Positions 18,020 to 27,093 of a DNA stretch of 64,000 bases are shown here, piece by piece. A program made the position numbers and the translations under genes. Positions within the stretch are counted from its first letter, which is position 1; every line of letters begins with the position of its first letter. Source of the stretch: Pandoraea bronchicola. GTDB lineage: Bacteria; Pseudomonadota; Gammaproteobacteria; Burkholderiales; Burkholderiaceae. The notes under the pieces are model-generated. The model searched no databases. It was not told the origin of the DNA and worked only from the letters and a program-made list of their open reading frames with translations. The DNA lies in assembly GCF_902459805.1 (NCBI RefSeq), contig NZ_CABPST010000001.1, positions 744,001 through 808,000 of the forward strand. Reading direction: 5' to 3'.

Positions 18020-18504
18020 GACGCCACCTCCGGCACCTCGGTCAAGGCGTCGCGCGCGGCGTCGAACAGCAGCGCGCGCGCCTCGTCGGTCAGCAACTGA
18101 TCGACTCTCACCCACTGCACGAGCCCGTCTTCGGTGTCGAGCACCGGGCCCAGATAGCGGCCTTCCGGCAGCTCGACGCCGCTAGTCTTGAACGCTGAAG
18201 CCTCGGCCCGCAGCGTATCGGTCGCGCGCTCGACGAGTACGCCGAGGCGACGCGCATCGGGCCCGGGCGCCGGGTAGTGGACAATCACCAGACGCGTGGA
18301 CCGGCGCGCCGGCGCGAGCTCGCCGGTAGCGAGGCGCGTCAGATCGATAACGGGCACGGATTCGCCGCGATAGCTGAACGCCCCCGCCACCCAGGCGGGG
18401 GCGGCGGGCAGGCGCTTGAGCGCAAGCCACGGCAGCACCTCAGCCACATGACTGGCGTCGATGACGTAATGATCGGTCGCGATGGCGAAACGCAGGAACA
18501 ACAT
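18016..18504 (-). CDS. wspB: WspB: CheW-like coupling protein
   Basis: A 162-residue CheW-domain protein (MLFLRFAIATDHYVID, then GAFSYRGESVPVIDL). It is the first of two CheW-like adaptors in the pathway and links the receptor WspA to the kinase WspE. It begins 42 bases after wspA and overlaps wspC by four bases. Confidence 0.92.
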   Translation of the reverse strand: MLFLRFAIATDHYVIDASHVAEVLPWLALKRLPAAPAWVAGAFSYRGESVPVIDLTRLATGELAPARRSTRLVIVHYPAPGPDARRLGVLVERATDTLRAEASAFKTSGVELPEGRYLGPVLDTEDGLVQWVRVDQLLTDEARALLFDAARDALTEVPEVAS

Positions 18505-18546
18505 GGCGATGTCCGCGAATGACGAAGAAGGCGTTGGAGACTGACG

Positions 18547-20220
18547 TTACACCGGCCCCGAGGCCGGCAGCGTCTGCACCTTGAAGCGCGACACGCCGCT
18601 CTTGAGGCCGTTGGCGACGTGATTGAGTTCTTCGATGGCCTGACTCGACTGTTGCAGCGACTCGGCCGTCTGTTGAGCCGCCTCGGAGAGCTGCACCAGC
18701 GCCTGATTGATCTGCTCGGCACCGGTGGCCTGCGCCTGCATGCCCTCGTTGACGACCTGAAAGCGCGGTGGCAGCGTCTGCACCTGCGCAATGATCTGCG
18801 CGAGCTGATCGCCGACCTGACGCATCTCGTCCATGCCGCGCCGCACTTCCTCTGAGAACTTGTCCATGCCCATGACACCGGCCGACACCGCCGACTGGAT
18901 CTCCTTGATCATCTGTTCGATGTCGTAGGTGGCCACCGCCGTCTGATCGGCCAGACGCCGGATTTCAGTAGCCACCACCGCAAAGCCGCGCCCATACTCG
19001 CCTGCCTTCTCGGCCTCGATGGCCGCGTTGAGCGAGAGCAGGTTGGTCTGGTCCGCCACCTTCGTGATCGTGGTGACAACCTGATTGATGTTGCCCGCCT
19101 TCTCGTTGAGGATGCCCAGCTTGCCGTTGACCGACCCCGCAGCTTCCATCACATGGCGCATGGCGTCTTCCATGCGCGTGAGGCCAACGTGGCCGGTGCC
19201 CGCGAGTGACGCGGCATGGTCTGCCACCCCGGCGACTTCGGTCATGGTGCGCGCCAGATCGCGCGACGTGGCGAAGATCTCGCGCGACGTTGCACCGATC
19301 TCCGTCGTGGTCGCCGCCGTCTCCGAGGCAGTGGCCTGCTGCTGGCGCGACGTGGCGGCGATCTCGGTCACCGACGTCGTTACCTGCAACGCCGACTTCT
19401 GCGCCTGCCCGACGAGCCCCGTCAATTCATCCGTCATCCGGTTGAAGCCGGACTCCAGTGCGCCGAATTCGTCACGGCGCGCCAGATCGAGACGCTTGGT
19501 CAGATCGCCCGAACGCATGACCTCCAGAATCTGCATCACGCTCGCGAGCGGCACGCTGATCGCGCGGAACAGCAGCCAGCCACACAGCACTGCGCACGCG
19601 AGCGCCACGGCCAGCGTGATGAGCAGCATCGCCTTGGCCGCCGCCACCGCCTCGGCGATGTTGTGGGTCGACTCGTCCGCAAAGGTCTTGTTGGTGTCGA
19701 CCAGACGCTGAATCGCTGAACGCCCGCGCCCCCATTCGGGGAAAAGCTGATCCGAGAGCATCGCGCGCGCGGCGGGCATCTGGCCGTCGGCCACCAGCTT
19801 GAGCACCTGATTGCTGATGCGGCCGTATTGCTGCCGCACACCGCGCACTTCGTCGTACTGCATCCGGTCGACGGAGCGGTTGACGGTCGTGCCGTAGTCC
19901 TTGATCCAGCCATCGATCTTGGTATCGGCCGCGCGAAGGGCGTCGAGATCGAGCGAGCGCGTCTTGTCGTTATCGTCGATCGCCACGACCTGCTGGAGCA
20001 ACTGGTAGCTCTCGAACCATGCGCCGCGCAGCATCGTGCTGTAGTACAAGCCCGGCGTGGAATCGGTCTCCACGCTGTGCGCCTCCTGCTCGATGGCAAT
20101 CAGCCGCGTGTAGGCCACGCCCGCCATGAGGGCCATCAAGGCGAGGATCAGGCCAAAACTGGCCAGAATGCGATGTCGGATCGACCAGTGTTTCACGCCG
20201 CGCTCCCGTTCGTTGTGCAT
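18547..20220 (-). CDS. wspA: WspA: methyl-accepting chemotaxis-type surface-sensing receptor
   Basis: A 557-residue inner-membrane receptor and first gene of the wsp operon. A transmembrane helix at about residues 17-37, a helical periplasmic domain, a second helix near residue 190-210 ([20 protein letters not shown]), a HAMP region and a long cytoplasmic coiled coil are visible. The signalling tip reads [19 protein letters not shown], with [13 protein letters not shown] before it. In Pseudomonas the protein responds to surface contact and related envelope stress. The promoter should lie in 20221-20372, where I see no clear boxes. Confidence 0.94.
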   Translation of the reverse strand: MHNERERGVKHWSIRHRILASFGLILALMALMAGVAYTRLIAIEQEAHSVETDSTPGLYYSTMLRGAWFESYQLLQQVVAIDDNDKTRSLDLDALRAADTKIDGWIKDYGTTVNRSVDRMQYDEVRGVRQQYGRISNQVLKLVADGQMPAARAMLSDQLFPEWGRGRSAIQRLVDTNKTFADESTHNIAEAVAAAKAMLLITLAVALACAVLCGWLLFRAISVPLASVMQILEVMRSGDLTKRLDLARRDEFGALESGFNRMTDELTGLVGQAQKSALQVTTSVTEIAATSRQQQATASETAATTTEIGATSREIFATSRDLARTMTEVAGVADHAASLAGTGHVGLTRMEDAMRHVMEAAGSVNGKLGILNEKAGNINQVVTTITKVADQTNLLSLNAAIEAEKAGEYGRGFAVVATEIRRLADQTAVATYDIEQMIKEIQSAVSAGVMGMDKFSEEVRRGMDEMRQVGDQLAQIIAQVQTLPPRFQVVNEGMQAQATGAEQINQALVQLSEAAQQTAESLQQSSQAIEELNHVANGLKSGVSRFKVQTLPASGPV

Positions 20221-20372
20221 GCCCGGTGCCGGGGAAGGGCGACGCGGGCCTTTTTGAGGTTACGCCGATTCTATTACAGCGGCCCGGCCGGGCAACGCCG
20301 GTCAGGCCAGGTATTTGGGCTTATTTCTGATTTCGGCGACCCGGCCGACACCAACGGGGCCGGGACGCCCAC

Positions 20373-21215
20373 TCAGCGAGTGAGTTCGCGCAAGGCGCCG
20401 GCGGTCATGGGGGCGAGCGCGAGCGGCGCCGCGGCGGCCGTCAGCGCGCCGAGCGACGCCGCGTTATCCGGTGAAACACGGCCATCCGGCAGGTAAAGAT
20501 TGTTTTCGAAACCGATGCGAGCGTGGCCGCCCTGCAACACGGCCGCCAGCGCGCACTCTGCCTCGCGCGGGCCAAAGGCGCACATCGCCCACGGTGTTTC
20601 GCCAGCAGCCTCCCCCGTCCCCTGTGCGCCGGCCTGCCAGGCCGAGAGAAACGGCAGCAGATCCGAGGGCGACGACAACTGCCCCTTGCTGTATCGGCCC
20701 AACACGAACAGCACCCAATGGCGGCCCGGACGGATTGCCCCGCTCGCGCGCAAACGCCAGTAGTGCGCCACGTCCTCGGTGTCGTACAGGATGTATTGCG
20801 CGGTGATGTGCTCCTGCCAGAGCCACGTGAAGAATGCCTCAGCCGCCGGGGCATGCACCGCGTCGGGCGACACTTCGCGCAATGCCACCGAAATCGCTTC
20901 GGGATGCAGCGCATGTACGGTCGCGATCTGCTGCTCAGGCGTGTAGATGCCGACCGCCTCGGTCGTCACCTGCAGCACGAGTTCGCGGCCGACGGCTCGC
21001 TGCACCGCCGCGATCCCGGCCGTGTAGTCCGGCACTTCGAGACTGTGCGTGCCGTCGGCTTTGCGCACATGCAAGTGAATCATTGCCGCGCCGGCGTCCA
21101 GACACGCTTTCGCGCACGCGCCGAGTTCCTCCGGCGTCATGGGCAGCGCCCGATGGTCGGCGTGCGTGCGACGCGCGCCGTTGGGCGCCACGGCCAGCGC
21201 GAAGGCTCGCGTCAT
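20373..21215 (-). CDS. BKACE family beta-keto acid cleavage enzyme (DUF849)
   Basis: A 280-residue TIM-barrel enzyme related to 3-keto-5-aminohexanoate cleavage protein (Kce). The family condenses a beta-keto acid with acetyl-CoA to give acetoacetate and a new acyl-CoA. The metal-binding HLHVR motif (about residues 46-50), an early THADH segment and the GFENNLYLPDG stretch with the conserved Glu are visible. The side chain accepted differs between subfamilies and is not predictable here. It overlaps the aminotransferase gene by four bases, which suggests the keto acid is made by deamination of an omega-amino acid. Confidence 0.88.
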   Translation of the reverse strand: MTRAFALAVAPNGARRTHADHRALPMTPEELGACAKACLDAGAAMIHLHVRKADGTHSLEVPDYTAGIAAVQRAVGRELVLQVTTEAVGIYTPEQQIATVHALHPEAISVALREVSPDAVHAPAAEAFFTWLWQEHITAQYILYDTEDVAHYWRLRASGAIRPGRHWVLFVLGRYSKGQLSSPSDLLPFLSAWQAGAQGTGEAAGETPWAMCAFGPREAECALAAVLQGGHARIGFENNLYLPDGRVSPDNAASLGALTAAAAPLALAPMTAGALRELTR

Positions 21216-22555
21216 GCGGCACCTCCGGCCGTCACGCCGGTGACGTCGGCCACCGCCAGCGCCAGCCGTTCGACGATGCGATCGATGTCCTCGGGCCGGC
21301 AGATGAACGGCGGCGCGATCAACGCATGATCGCCGTGCACGCCATCGACCGTGCCGCCCATCGGATAGATCAGCAGGCCACGCGCCTTGGCAGCGGCCTT
21401 CAGACGCGCATGCGTCTTGTCGCCGGTCGGGAGCGTCTGTTTGGTTGCACGGTCGGCCACGAATTCGACACCGACGAAAAGCCCCCGGCCGCGCACGTCA
21501 CCAACGTTCGGATGTTCGGCGAAGACCTCGCGCAGACGAGCACGCAGTTGCTCGCCGCGTGCCTTCACATTCTCCAGCAGATGCTCCTCGGCAATCGTGC
21601 GTTGCACGGCCAGCGCTGCCGCGCAAGCCATCGCGTGGCCCAGATAGGTGTGGCCGTGCTGGAAGAAGCCCGACCCGCCGACCACGGCATCGAAAATCTT
21701 GTCGGAGCACAGCATCGCGCCGATCGGCTGATACCCCGCGCCCAGCCCCTTCGCAATGACCAGAATGTCCGGCACCACGCCGTCTTCTTCACAGGCAAAC
21801 AGGTAGCCCGTGCGCCCCATGCCCGACATCACTTCGTCGAGCAGCAGCAACACCCCGTACTTGTCGCACACCGCGCGAATGCGCTTGAAGTAGTCGCCCA
21901 CCGGCGGCACTGCGCCGGCCGTGGCGCCCACGACGGTCTCCGCCACGAACGCAATCACCGTGTCGCCGCCAAGCTCGAGGATCTTGGCCTCGAGTTCGTC
22001 GGCCAGACGCTGCACGTAAGCCGCATCGCTTTCGCCGTCGAACCGCTCGCGGTAGGCGAAACACGGCGAGACGTGGTGCGCCGGCACCAGCAACGGCAGG
22101 AACGGCTCACGTCGCCACGCGTTGCCGCCGATGGCCAGCGCGCCGAGCGTGTTGCCGTGGTAGCTCTGACGGCGCGCTATGAAGTACTGACGCTGCGGCT
22201 GTCCGATCTCGACGAAGTATTGGCGCGCCAGCTTGAGCGCCGCCTCCACACCCTCAGACCCGCCGCTGACGAAGTACACGTGATTCAGATCGCCGGGCGC
22301 GCTCGCCGCCAGCGTGTCGGCCAGATGCTCGGCGACCTCCGTCGTGAAAAACGACGTGTGCGCATACGCCAACTGCGCCGCCTGCTGCTGCATCGCCTCG
22401 ATCACACGCGGGTGGCCGTGCCCAAGGCACGAGACCGCCGCGCCGCCGCAGGCGTCGAGATAGTGCTTGCCGGTGCTGTCGATCAGCTCGATTCCCTGAC
22501 CGCCGACCGCGACGGGCAACGTCTGGCGCGGATTGCGGTGAAACACGTGAGTCAT
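21212..22555 (-). CDS. Class III pyridoxal-phosphate aminotransferase
   Basis: A 447-residue aminotransferase of the omega-amino acid type. Visible: GHGHPRVIEAMQQQ, the cofactor phosphate region SGGSEGVEAALKLARQY, the Asp in LLLDEVMSGMGRTG and the Schiff-base Lys in IAKGLGAGYQPIGAM. The start at 22555 (MTHVFHRNP) fits the family; the open frame extends 22 codons upstream without support. It forms an operon with the BKACE gene and is divergent from an RpiR regulator. Together they would convert an amino compound to a keto acid and then to a CoA ester. Confidence 0.88.
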   Translation of the reverse strand: MTHVFHRNPRQTLPVAVGGQGIELIDSTGKHYLDACGGAAVSCLGHGHPRVIEAMQQQAAQLAYAHTSFFTTEVAEHLADTLAASAPGDLNHVYFVSGGSEGVEAALKLARQYFVEIGQPQRQYFIARRQSYHGNTLGALAIGGNAWRREPFLPLLVPAHHVSPCFAYRERFDGESDAAYVQRLADELEAKILELGGDTVIAFVAETVVGATAGAVPPVGDYFKRIRAVCDKYGVLLLLDEVMSGMGRTGYLFACEEDGVVPDILVIAKGLGAGYQPIGAMLCSDKIFDAVVGGSGFFQHGHTYLGHAMACAAALAVQRTIAEEHLLENVKARGEQLRARLREVFAEHPNVGDVRGRGLFVGVEFVADRATKQTLPTGDKTHARLKAAAKARGLLIYPMGGTVDGVHGDHALIAPPFICRPEDIDRIVERLALAVADVTGVTAGGAA

Positions 22556-22652
22556 GCCTGAACCCCTGACGAAAAAGATGACGCGTCGCGCTATGACCCC
22601 CGGCCCCCGACACGCGAACAATGTCGCTCAGTGTAGGCGCATCGCCCACGGT

Positions 22653-22674
22653 TTGCAACATATGTTTCATGCAA
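22653..22674. promoter_or_regulatory. Candidate RpiR operator 1 in divergent promoter region
   Basis: TTGCA and TGCAA form an inverted repeat with a 12-base spacer in the gap between the aminotransferase and RpiR genes. The right half contains TTTCATGCAA, which recurs exactly at 22770-22779. Operator role is inferred from position and symmetry. Confidence 0.3.
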
Positions 22675-22769
22675 TTTGCCATCGCAACACTTCGCGCAGT
22701 CCCCTTACCACACTCGATGTGTCGTCGCAGTTCACATGCCTCGGGGAAAGCGCGTGCGCGGCCGGGGCA

Positions 22770-22790
22770 TTTCATGCAACAATCGTTACA
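22770..22790. promoter_or_regulatory. Candidate RpiR operator 2
   Basis: The second TTTCATGCAA copy (22770-22779) runs into a near-palindrome, TGCAAC-AATC-GTTACA (22775-22790), 30 bases before the RpiR start. Its position suggests autoregulation; not tested. Confidence 0.3.
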
Positions 22791-22819
22791 TTATTTCGTC
22801 GCCGTGTTGCCATCCCCTA

Positions 22820-23743
22820 ATGACAGAAGCCACAGCGCTGCCGCAGACGCTCGAACAACTCAACACGCAGTTGCGTGAGCGCTACCCCCAGCTCAGCCCG
22901 CAATTTCAGGCAGGCGCGCGTTTCCTGCTCGATCATCCGCAGCGCGTGCCAATCAGTTCCATGCGCGCGATTGCCGCCGAGGCCGGCGTGCAACCGGCGA
23001 CGTTCGTGCGGCTCGCGCAGCATCTCGGTTTCGACGGTTGGCACGGCTTGCGTGAACTGTTTCTCGAATCGATCCGGCTTGGGCCGCAGCCGTATGCGAG
23101 CCGCGCACGTCAGGTAATTCGTGAGGGTGATGCTGCGCGCATGGTGCCCGAGATGTTCCGCGTGCAGCACAACAACCTCGACCTGACCGAAGCGGGCGCG
23201 AGCGCGTCGCTCGGCGCTGCCGTCGATCTGCTCGCCAACGCAGGTACCGTGCATGTGGCAGGCTTTCGCGCGTGCTTTCCCATCGCGTTCACGTTTCAGT
23301 ACGTCTATCGTCTGTTCCGGCCGACGGTACACCTGATTCGCGGTGAAGCGGGCACGCTGGAGATGGAATTGCGCGCGCTCTCGGCACGCGACGTGGTCGT
23401 CGTCATCAGCTTTGCCCCGTATTCGAACGAAGCGCTGATCGTCGCGCGCGCGGCACGAGCCGCAGGCGCCCGCGTGCTGGCGCTCACGGATTCCACGGTC
23501 TCGCCGCTCGCTCTCGACGCCGACGTGACGGTGCTCTTCTCCCACGAAAGCCCGTCGTTCTTCCCGTCGATCACGGCAGGGATCGCCGTGGTGGAGACGC
23601 TCGTGGAAATGCTGCTCGCCCGCAAGGGGCGCGGCGCGGTGCGCGCGCTGGAACTGGCCGAAGACCAGTTGCACGGCACCGGCGCGTACGTCAGTCCGGC
23701 CGGGGGCGCGGGCAGCCGCGGGCGTGTCAAGCGGGATGCCTGA
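22820..23743 (+). CDS. MurR/RpiR family transcriptional regulator
   Basis: A 307-residue regulator with an N-terminal helix-turn-helix of the RpiR type (SSMRAIAAEAGVQPATFVRL, about residues 47-66) and a C-terminal SIS domain (VHVAGFRACFPIAFTF, VVVISFAPYSNEALIV), which usually binds phosphosugars. The start at 22820 gives the normal length; the open frame extends 48 codons further up into the promoter region. It is divergent from the aminotransferase-BKACE operon and probably controls it. Its 3' end overlaps that of the convergent MFS gene by 17 bases. Confidence 0.87.
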   Translation: MTEATALPQTLEQLNTQLRERYPQLSPQFQAGARFLLDHPQRVPISSMRAIAAEAGVQPATFVRLAQHLGFDGWHGLRELFLESIRLGPQPYASRARQVIREGDAARMVPEMFRVQHNNLDLTEAGASASLGAAVDLLANAGTVHVAGFRACFPIAFTFQYVYRLFRPTVHLIRGEAGTLEMELRALSARDVVVVISFAPYSNEALIVARAARAAGARVLALTDSTVSPLALDADVTVLFSHESPSFFPSITAGIAVVETLVEMLLARKGRGAVRALELAEDQLHGTGAYVSPAGGAGSRGRVKRDA

Positions 23744-24944
23744 GTGACACCGTCTCGCGACGCAACGTCAGCGCAAGCGCGACGCTGCCCGCGATCAACG
23801 CCGCAGTGAACAACGCCAGCGCAATGGGCATGCCGAAGTGGTCGGCGAGCCACCCGCTCGTCACCACGGGCACCGAAAAGCCGAAGTACGCGAACAGGAA
23901 ATAGCCGGCCGCCGCACGCGCACGCAACGCAGGCGCGACCGCCGCATTGACCGCCGCCAGCCCGCCCAGATACGTGAAGCCATAGCAGGCAGAACTTGCA
24001 ATGGCTGCACCGGCGAGCAATGCGTACAGATTCGCGTACGTCACCCCCAGCGCCAGCACAACGAAGCCGAGCGGCACGAGCACAAGGCCGATACGCACGG
24101 CTCGCACCGGCGCCATACGTCGCGCGGCCGGTTGAAACAGCAACCCCGTGGAGATGACGAAGAACGCCGCAAATCCTGCCCAGGCGGCATGTCCATGCGC
24201 GGCCAGCGCTGCCGGGACAACACCGATGACCACCCCCACGGCCGCCCACGCGAGAAGTATCGCCACCCCCAGCGGCACCGTGCCGGGCGCGAGTACCGGC
24301 CAACGCAACCACGGCACGTCCGGGCGGCGCGCAGGCGCAGGCAGCGCCGCCACCGCCAGCGCAGCCACGAAGGCCATCGGCGGGTAGGCCCACAGGCTTA
24401 TCGGCGGCAGCACCGACGGCGCCACGACAAGGCAAACCCCGGTGAAAAGCGCACCCGCACCGAAGCCCAGCGATGTCGCCGCCGCGACAAGCGCTGCGCC
24501 GCGCGCTGCGGCGTCGTCTCGATCGCCATAGAGCTCCGTCATGAACGCCGTGCCGCTGCCCGCGACGAGTCCCGTCGCCACGCCGTAGCACGCCCGCGCA
24601 CCGCCGAGCCCGACGAGCGCCGGCCAGCGCAACGTCAGCCATGTGCCCGCCACACCGAGCAACAGCGCGATGGCCAACGGCAAACGACGCCCCACCCGAT
24701 CGGACAATCCCGCAAGGAACAGCAGCGTTGGCACGAGCGCGCCGACGTAACACGCGAAGGCGAGCGCCTGCGCGCCCGCACCGGAACCGCTCGCCGCCGC
24801 GTAGTACGGCACCAGCGGTGCTTGCAGATTGACCGCAAACGTCACAAGGAAAAGCTGAAGTGCAAGCAATGGCACCGCCCAGCGGGGCGTGACTCGATGC
24901 GACAGGCGATTCGCGGCGTCGCTATGGGAGGCGGGACGAGGCAT
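23727..24944 (-). CDS. MFS transporter
   Basis: A 405-residue Ala-rich carrier with about 12 helices and the MFS loop motif GLSDRVGRRLPLA after helix 2. No substrate can be assigned; general drug/metabolite efflux (DHA1-like) is most likely from length and motif. It is divergent from the MocR-like regulator at 25071, with a 126-base gap containing a short palindrome, so that regulator may control it. Confidence 0.82.
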   Translation of the reverse strand: MPRPASHSDAANRLSHRVTPRWAVPLLALQLFLVTFAVNLQAPLVPYYAAASGSGAGAQALAFACYVGALVPTLLFLAGLSDRVGRRLPLAIALLLGVAGTWLTLRWPALVGLGGARACYGVATGLVAGSGTAFMTELYGDRDDAAARGAALVAAATSLGFGAGALFTGVCLVVAPSVLPPISLWAYPPMAFVAALAVAALPAPARRPDVPWLRWPVLAPGTVPLGVAILLAWAAVGVVIGVVPAALAAHGHAAWAGFAAFFVISTGLLFQPAARRMAPVRAVRIGLVLVPLGFVVLALGVTYANLYALLAGAAIASSACYGFTYLGGLAAVNAAVAPALRARAAAGYFLFAYFGFSVPVVTSGWLADHFGMPIALALFTAALIAGSVALALTLRRETVSLRHPA

Positions 24945-25029
24945 GCAGTGAACGATTGGAAGAGAGACGAGGAATTCGCGCGTAAGGGCGAACCACAGTC
25001 TTCAGTATTGTCAGTGCGTCAATCCGGTG

Positions 25030-25043
25030 CAATTATTGAATTG
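25030..25043. promoter_or_regulatory. Inverted repeat in MFS/MocR-like divergent promoter
   Basis: CAATT-ATTG-AATTG, a perfect five-base inverted repeat 28 bases before the MocR-like start. Possible operator for that regulator; short enough to be chance. Confidence 0.25.
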
Positions 25044-25070
25044 TCCTGAGATCAATTTCCCTCCTCCTGA

Positions 25071-26435
25071 ATGGCCGCTCCCGCCCGCTATCTCGATCAT
25101 GTCGAGCGCCTCACCCAAGCCATCGTGTCTGGCGATCTGGCCTCGGGCACGCGTCTGCCGCCACAGCGCGATTACGCCGATGCTCACGGACTCGCAACCT
25201 CCACGGTCACCCGTGTCTACGCCGAACTCGCGCGACGGGGCCTCGCCGTCGGTGAAGTCGGGCGCGGCACCTTCGTGCGCTCGCCCGCCGTGGGCGCGGC
25301 CGCCGCATTCGCGCAGTGGGCGCCGGCGCCCGGTGCGCTCGGGAGTGTCGATCTGGCGTTCAACTATCCGGTGCTGCCCGAGCAGGCCGATGCGTTTCGT
25401 CAGGCGTTGCGAGAGACGGCGTCTGGCGGCGACCTGCGCACATTGCTGGCCCACGCGCCGCACGACGGGCATCCGTCCGACCGGCGCGCGGCGGCGCAAT
25501 GGCTATCGCGGCGCGATGGCGCCGCCGTCTCGCCCGATACACTGGTCGTCTGCGCGGGCGGCCAGCACGCGCTCGATGTCCTGCAGCTGGCGTTGTGCCG
25601 CTCTGGGGAGCCTGTGGCGGTCGAAGCGCTGACGTATCCCGGCTGGAAGGCGCTCGCGGCCATGCGTGACATTCCGCTCGTTGCGGTGCCGATGACGGCC
25701 GGCGGGCTCGATCCGTCTGCACTCGAGACGGCCTGTCGCACGCATGCGGGACGTCTGCGCGTGGTCTACACGATGCCGACGCTGCATAACCCGCTGGGCA
25801 GTGTGATGCCGCTCGCGCAACGGCTGGCGCTGGTGGAAGTGGCGCGGCGTCACGATCTGCTGCTAGTGGAAGACAGCGCTTACGGCTTTCTGGTCGCCGA
25901 CGCGCCGCCCCCGCTTCGTCGGCTTGCGCCGGAGCGCACCTTCGAGGTTTGCAGTCTGTCCAAGCCAGCGGCACCGGGGCTGCGCATCGCCTATCTGATG
26001 GCGCCGCCCGCGCTGCTGCCGCGCGTACACGCCGCGATGCGGGCGAGTGTCTGGAGCGCCGCGCCGTTGATGGCGCAACTGGCGTCGCGCTGGCTGGACG
26101 ACGGCACCATCGATCTCTGGATCACGCGCAAACGGGCGCTGGCTCGGCGGCGACAGGCGATCGCGCAAGTCTGCTTCGCAGGTCTTGGCTCGACGGGATA
26201 CGAAGGGGCGTTTCACAGGCTGCTCCCCGTGCCCGCGCCAATGCGCTGCGACGACGTCGTGGCCGCCCTGCAAACGCGCGGTATTGCCGTGACACCCGTC
26301 GATGCATTCGCGGCACCGGCGCAGGTGGCGCCAGCGGCGATCCGCGTGGCCCTGGGGTCCCCGGCAAGCGACGCCGCGCTGCAAACCGCGCTCATGGAAG
26401 TCGCCGGCGTTGTGCGTGCCGCCGGTCGCCAGTGA
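25071..26435 (+). CDS. MocR-like GntR/aminotransferase fusion regulator
   Basis: A 454-residue protein fusing a GntR-type winged helix (RLPPQRDYADAHGLATSTVT, about residues 28-47) to a class I aminotransferase-like domain. The cofactor Lys lies in VCSLSKPAAPGLRIAY, and the substrate-fold motif TMPTLHNPLGSVM and Asp in VEDSAYGFL are present, so it should bind pyridoxal phosphate. MocR proteins use the cofactor domain as an effector sensor. It is divergent from an MFS gene, a common regulator-efflux pairing. True aminotransferase activity is possible but less likely. Confidence 0.86.
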   Translation: MAAPARYLDHVERLTQAIVSGDLASGTRLPPQRDYADAHGLATSTVTRVYAELARRGLAVGEVGRGTFVRSPAVGAAAAFAQWAPAPGALGSVDLAFNYPVLPEQADAFRQALRETASGGDLRTLLAHAPHDGHPSDRRAAAQWLSRRDGAAVSPDTLVVCAGGQHALDVLQLALCRSGEPVAVEALTYPGWKALAAMRDIPLVAVPMTAGGLDPSALETACRTHAGRLRVVYTMPTLHNPLGSVMPLAQRLALVEVARRHDLLLVEDSAYGFLVADAPPPLRRLAPERTFEVCSLSKPAAPGLRIAYLMAPPALLPRVHAAMRASVWSAAPLMAQLASRWLDDGTIDLWITRKRALARRRQAIAQVCFAGLGSTGYEGAFHRLLPVPAPMRCDDVVAALQTRGIAVTPVDAFAAPAQVAPAAIRVALGSPASDAALQTALMEVAGVVRAAGRQ

Positions 26436-26565
26436 CTCGCCCGGGATGACGCCGCTCCCGGATTCTTTTATGATCGACGTGCTTCCTGCAGCCGGACCGT
26501 CGACGCAAGACCTGACGCAGGCTCACGCAGGCCCCGCCCCCTGTCGGCAATCTCAAGGACTCCGA

Positions 26566-26979
26566 ATGTCGAATACTTATTTGTCGCGTGCCCGCCGGGT
26601 CGCGCTTGGCACGGCGCTCGCCATCGGTGCGGGCATGACCGCCCCCGCGTATGCCGCCTCCAATCTCATGTTCATGAGCAACTCGCCGCTGGCCTATATG
26701 AAAAAGGCCGACAACGAATCGCTCGCGAAAGCCGCCGACAATGTGCTGTCCACCAAGCAGGACAACGAAACCGTCGACTGGAGCAACAAGGGCACACGCA
26801 ACCCGGTGGCAATCGCTGCGCAGCTCACGCCGACCAACACCCAGAAGGACGACACCGGGACTTGCCGCGACCTGATTGTGCTGCTCGTCGCAAAGGGGCA
26901 GGAAGTCACACTCAGGCTACCCGCCTGCAAGAAGGGCGACGCCGGCGGCTGGGAACTGCAAAAGCGCGCCACGCCCTAA
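26566..26979 (+). CDS. Exported hypothetical protein
   Basis: A 137-residue protein with a clear Sec signal peptide (ALGTALAIGAGMTAPAYA, cleavage after about residue 30). The mature part has two cysteines (TGTCRDLIV and LPACKKG) that could form a disulfide, and a W/N-rich segment (NETVDWSNKGTRNPVAI) that loosely recalls the C-terminal domain of 17-kDa surface antigens. I do not recognise the family with confidence. The start at 26566 is supported by AAGGAC 6 bases upstream. A strong terminator follows. Confidence 0.7.
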   Translation: MSNTYLSRARRVALGTALAIGAGMTAPAYAASNLMFMSNSPLAYMKKADNESLAKAADNVLSTKQDNETVDWSNKGTRNPVAIAAQLTPTNTQKDDTGTCRDLIVLLVAKGQEVTLRLPACKKGDAGGWELQKRATP

Positions 26980-27006
26980 TCACCCCGCCGCATCTCGTCC
27001 ACCGAC

Positions 27007-27044
27007 AAAAAACGCCGGTCCCGAAATCTCGGGCCGGCGTTTTT
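27007..27044. terminator. Rho-independent terminator, bidirectional
   Basis: AAAAACGCCGG TCCCGA is mirrored by TCGGG CCGGCGTTTTT around a short loop. It lies between the exported hypothetical gene (plus) and the Fsr-like gene (minus), whose ends converge here. Confidence 0.85.
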
Positions 27045-27093
27045 CTTGATGTCAGCGGTGCGCGGGCACCGGCGAATCCCGCAGACAGCGACC

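Noticed and set aside
16295-18100. 601-codon frame opposite wspC and wspD
   Set aside because: Antisense shadow; the wsp genes have complete motifs on the other strand.
20834-22561. Long plus-strand frame opposite the aminotransferase
   Set aside because: Shadow of a strongly supported minus-strand gene; no family pattern.
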